Assembly (NCBI GenBank): GCA_036265325.1
Contig: DATAPH010000002.1
Coordinates: 1-50,952, forward strand
Origin: AC-51 sp036265325
GTDB taxonomy: Bacteria > Actinomycetota > UBA4738 > HRBIN12
Length of the DNA stretch: 50,952 bases
Reading direction: 5' to 3'
Shown here: positions 48,505-50,952 of the stretch, piece by piece
How positions within the stretch are numbered: position 1 is the first letter of the stretch
How the letters are laid out: each line of letters begins with the position of its first letter
Notes under the pieces: model-generated
Databases searched by the model: none
What the model was told of the DNA's origin: nothing
The model's input: only the letters and a program-made list of their open reading frames with translations
Made by a program: the position numbers and the translations under genes

Positions 48505-49321
48505 CGCGGAACTTCGCGTCGCGCCAGGCGATCGCGGCCTTGAGTCCGTCAGCGGCGGTGATGCGCCGGAACTCGTCGCGCGTCGGCAGGTTTGTCGTCT
48601 CGATGATCACGTCGAGCTCCGTGTTGGCGGCGAGCGCCGCACGGAACCCGGACACATCCCACGCGCGGTTGACCGCGCGCTTGGTCATCTGCACCACGAA
48701 CGGCTCGTTCTTCGCGATCTCTTCCGCGAGCGCCAGCGTCGCGTCATCGAGCTCGTCGCGTGGCACGACCCGGTTCACCAGACCGATCCGAAGGGCCTCG
48801 TCGGCCGGCACGCGGTCCTCACCGGTGAACAGCAGTTCCTTCGCCTTCCGAACCCCGACCACCCAGGGCAGGAACATCGACACGACCCCCGAACCGAACC
48901 GGATGTCGACATAGCCGAACTTCGCGTCGTCCGCCACGACAGCGAGGTCGCAGGCAAGCATCAGATCGGTCCCGCCCGCCAGGCAGTACGACTGCACCGA
49001 CGCGATCACGGGCTTCGGGCAATCGACGATCTCGAGCATGTCGCGAACGCCCCCGGCCAAGCTTGCGTGCCACGCCCGCGCGTCGAGCTCTCCCTCGTCC
49101 GCGTCCTCGTTCAGGTCATACCCGGAGCAGAAGGCGCGCCCGGCGGCTCGCAGGATCACCACCGACACGCCGTCGTCGGCCCCGGCATCCCGGATCGCGG
49201 CCGAGATCGCCGAGATCAGGTCGTGGTTCAAGGCGTTCAGGGCGCCCGGCCGGTTCATCGTCAAGCGGCGAACGGGACCGATGTCCTCGACCAGCAGAAC
49301 GGGTTCGGCAGCGTCGCTCAC
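48494..49321 (-). CDS. Enoyl-CoA hydratase/isomerase (crotonase) family protein with atypical acids
   Basis: A 275-residue crotonase-fold protein. The oxyanion-hole segments are FCSGYDLNEDAD and YCLAGGTDLMLACDLAVVA. In classical hydratases two glutamates are found, in GGCEL and in PEI; here the matching positions read GGTDL and YVDIRFG, so both are aspartate. The protein may therefore catalyse another crotonase reaction such as isomerisation, decarboxylation or thioester hydrolysis. GTG start with AAGAGGGG upstream; longer upstream frames are not credible. It is the first gene of the operon with acyl-CoA synthetase, EamA transporter and oxoamine synthase. Confidence 0.85.
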   Translation of the reverse strand: MSDAAEPVLLVEDIGPVRRLTMNRPGALNALNHDLISAISAAIRDAGADDGVSVVILRAAGRAFCSGYDLNEDADEGELDARAWHASLAGGVRDMLEIVDCPKPVIASVQSYCLAGGTDLMLACDLAVVADDAKFGYVDIRFGSGVVSMFLPWVVGVRKAKELLFTGEDRVPADEALRIGLVNRVVPRDELDDATLALAEEIAKNEPFVVQMTKRAVNRAWDVSGFRAALAANTELDVIIETTNLPTRDEFRRITAADGLKAAIAWRDAKFRGEA

Positions 49322-49486
49322 GGGTACCCCTCTTCCCTGGATGGCTCGCCTGTTCCGGCGAGGCCGGGATGCTAGCAACGCCGGGCGTGCCGCATCGCCA
49401 AGGCAGAACCGGGGCAACGAAAGCTGCGTAGTACAGGGAGGAGGGAGCGCTCCCGGCCGCACGGTCAGGTACTAGGCACAAAGAGG

Positions 49487-49509
49487 GATGCATCGCCTGT
49501 CTTGCATAG
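49487..49509. repeat. GATGCATC and TGCATAG upstream of second potD-like gene
   Basis: GATGCATC at 49487-49494 and TGCATAG at 49503-49509, about 107 and 91 bases before the ATG at 49594. The same two words occur in the same order upstream of the first potD-like gene, but with a spacing of 56 instead of 16 bases. The rest of the 272-base gap between the crotonase gene and this one shows no gene; GGTACT occurs twice (49469 and 49523). Confidence 0.45.
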
Positions 49510-49593
49510 TGCGGTCGACCTATGGTACTCAGCGCCATCGGCGCCGGGATGGACGGCCATCTGCCGGCGGCCGAACATGAACAGGAGGGGAAC

Positions 49594-50871
49594 ATGCGGC
49601 ATCCCAAGGACATGTCCCGGCGTCAGTTCCTCACGCGGGCCGGCGGCGCGGCGATCGCGATGCCGAGCTTGGCGGCGATCCTCGCGGCATGCACCAAACC
49701 GGGGACCACGACGCCCGGGGGCAGCAACTCCGCCCTGGACAACATCCCCATCGCCACTCTCGACGCTCCCGTCACGCTTCCGCTCACCCAAGACCCGATC
49801 GCGTCGGACACGCCGATGGAGTCCGGCCCGCTCGTGCTCTACAACTGGGCGGACTACATCTATAAGAAGGTCGTCGCCGACTTCGAAGCCAAATACGGCG
49901 TCGACGTGCAGATCACGACCTTCAATAACCTCGAGGAGGGCATCCAGAAGGTCGTCAACGGTCAGGTCGTGCCGGACGTCTTCGTGCCGACCCCGGGATA
50001 CCTTCGCCGGCTGGTGGCCAAGGACCTGCTCCAGCCGCTGAACCACGACCTCATCCCCAACATGACGACCACGGTGTGGCCCAGCTACTCCAACCCCGGT
50101 CCGTACTACGACCTCGGCTGGAACTACACCGTCCCGTACACGATCTACACGTGGGGCGTGGCGTACCGGCGCGACCTGATCGTGCCCGGCAACGAGACCG
50201 GCTCGGACCAGTCGATCGCCTCGCAGGGCTGGAACGCCCTGTGGAATCACGACTATGCGGGCAAGATCAGCCTCTACGACTCGTACGGCGACACGATCGC
50301 GATCACGATCTTGCGCAACGGGAGCCTCGACGTGAACTCGCAAGACCCGGCGGTGATCGACGCCGCCAAGACCGCGATCGAGCAGACGATCAACGACAAC
50401 GACGCGCGCCTCACCATCAACGGCGTGTACGCCAAGCTGCCGACCGGTGACTACGAGGTCGCCGAGGCGTGGTCGGGCGACATCGTCGGCGCGCAGTTCT
50501 ACCTGCCCAAGGGCCTCAGCACCGACGTGCTCGGCTACTGGAAGCCCGAGGACGGCAAGACGATGATCGGCAACGACCTGCTCGTGATCCCCAAGTCGTC
50601 ACAGAACCCACGTCTCGCACACGCCTTCCTGAACTTCATGCTCGACGAAAAGGAAGGCACCGAGAACTTCACCCAGTGGAACGGGTACCAGCCGCCGTTC
50701 AACTCGATCCAGCCCGACACGCTGGTGAAGGACGGCATCGTGCCCGAATCACTCGCCTCGGCCGTCGTCACCGAGGACATGTTCAAGAAGGACCTCACGC
50801 CGTACGAGCTGCCGTCGGAGGTCGACCAGATGTGGCTCGACGCGTGGACCGAGATCAAGGCGGGTGCCTGA
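49594..50871 (+). CDS. potD: Second polyamine-type ABC substrate-binding lipoprotein
   Basis: A 425-residue PotD/PotF-class binding protein. The twin-arginine signal is SRRQFLTRAGG (residues 8-18) followed by a hydrophobic helix and LAAC as lipobox. LVLYNWADYIYKKVVADFEAKYGVDVQI is the canonical first region, where the Trp and acidic residue after it contribute to the polyamine pocket; WNYTVPYTIYTWGVAYR, AEAWSGDIVGAQFYLP and KTMIGNDLLVIPKSSQNP also fit. It is only distantly similar to the first PotD-like protein and is the closer match to characterised polyamine proteins. ATG 49594 with AGGAGGGG is chosen; an upstream ATG exists. It overlaps the next gene by 8 bases. Confidence 0.92.
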   Translation: MRHPKDMSRRQFLTRAGGAAIAMPSLAAILAACTKPGTTTPGGSNSALDNIPIATLDAPVTLPLTQDPIASDTPMESGPLVLYNWADYIYKKVVADFEAKYGVDVQITTFNNLEEGIQKVVNGQVVPDVFVPTPGYLRRLVAKDLLQPLNHDLIPNMTTTVWPSYSNPGPYYDLGWNYTVPYTIYTWGVAYRRDLIVPGNETGSDQSIASQGWNALWNHDYAGKISLYDSYGDTIAITILRNGSLDVNSQDPAVIDAAKTAIEQTINDNDARLTINGVYAKLPTGDYEVAEAWSGDIVGAQFYLPKGLSTDVLGYWKPEDGKTMIGNDLLVIPKSSQNPRLAHAFLNFMLDEKEGTENFTQWNGYQPPFNSIQPDTLVKDGIVPESLASAVVTEDMFKKDLTPYELPSEVDQMWLDAWTEIKAGA

Positions 50872-50952
50872 GATCGCAACGGAAACGACCGCGCCGGTCG
50901 AACAGGAGCAGACGGAGGAGCCGCGGCGGCGCCGAAGGCGTCGCCGCGAGCC
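50864..50952 (+). CDS. Start of the next transporter gene (partial)
   Basis: A GTG at 50864, overlapping the end of the binding-protein gene by 8 bases, opens a frame to the end of the window. The 29 visible residues (MPEIATETTAPVEQEQTEEP, then an Arg-rich run) look like a charged cytoplasmic N-terminus as found before the first helix of a permease or before an ATPase core. By operon position it should be a permease or ATPase of the polyamine-type transporter. The identity cannot be confirmed from this fragment. Confidence 0.5.
   Translation, partial: MPEIATETTAPVEQEQTEEPRRRRRRRRE

Noticed and set aside
44110..49321. Carnitine degradation operon (CaiC/CaiD-like)
   Set aside because: A crotonase and an acyl-CoA synthetase alone are too general; no carnitine-specific dehydrogenase or CoA transferase is present, and the synthetase is of the ADP-forming fold, unlike CaiC.
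1..50952. tRNA or rRNA genes, CRISPR arrays, insertion sequences, phage or integrase genes
   Set aside because: I looked for tRNA T-loop-like words, regularly spaced direct repeats, terminal inverted repeats with transposase genes, and integrase motifs by eye and found none; a tRNA/rRNA covariance-model search would be decisive.

Overview
The window is a GC-rich, gene-dense bacterial chromosome segment with many GTG starts, 1-, 4- and 8-base gene overlaps, and Tat-type lipoprotein signals on two solute-binding proteins. A DinB/mycothiol-dependent-isomerase-like protein, a UvrD/HRDC helicase, an IclR regulator and the overall codon style suggest an aerobic soil actinomycete, perhaps a deep lineage such as Thermoleophilia or Acidimicrobiia. 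That placement is an inference; no rRNA or tRNA gene is visible to confirm it. I see no insertion sequence, phage gene, CRISPR array or integrase.

Left part (1-12 kb): a DinB-like protein, an MgtC/SapB membrane protein, an aminotransferase-alanine dehydrogenase operon divergent from a polyamine-type ABC transporter (binding protein and two permeases, no ATPase), an acyl-CoA dehydrogenase, and an operon joined by 4-base overlaps (IclR regulator, cysteine-synthase-like enzyme, amidase, serine hydrolase).

Central part (12.9-41 kb): an island for choline, glycine betaine and sarcosine catabolism. It holds a heterotetrameric sarcosine oxidase operon (soxB, a YjbR-like gene, soxD, soxA, soxG), a methylenetetrahydrofolate-reductase-like enzyme, and a corrinoid methyltransfer system. 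That system comprises a non-pyrrolysine MttB-family methyltransferase, a 2Fe-2S/ASKHA corrinoid activator, an MtrH-like pterin methyltransferase and a corrinoid protein. A dimethylglycine-oxidase-like flavoprotein, a glycine betaine ABC transporter with two permease domains fused in one chain, and a choline-dehydrogenase-like GMC oxidoreductase complete it. Read together: choline is oxidised toward betaine and betaine is imported; the corrinoid enzymes take the first methyl to tetrahydrofolate and leave dimethylglycine; flavoproteins then take dimethylglycine and sarcosine to glycine, feeding methylene-THF. Unrelated genes are interspersed (helicase, GH99-like hydrolase, truncated phosphoesterase, phosphotransferase, SAM methyltransferase).

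The main regulatory observation is a 29-base tripartite element, read on the minus strand as GCGTTG-N8-GCAAC-N6-GTTG. All 15 fixed bases are identical in three copies, one upstream of each of three pathway units: the methyltransferase operon, the dimethylglycine oxidase/corrinoid protein operon, and the betaine transporter/choline dehydrogenase divergent region. It is a good candidate operator for one regulon.

Right part (41-51 kb): a large membrane GGDEF/EAL protein, an operon of crotonase, ADP-forming-type acyl-CoA synthetase, EamA transporter and alpha-oxoamine-synthase-like enzyme, and a second polyamine-type binding protein whose operon runs off the end. Both polyamine binding-protein genes carry GATGCAT-type repeats upstream.
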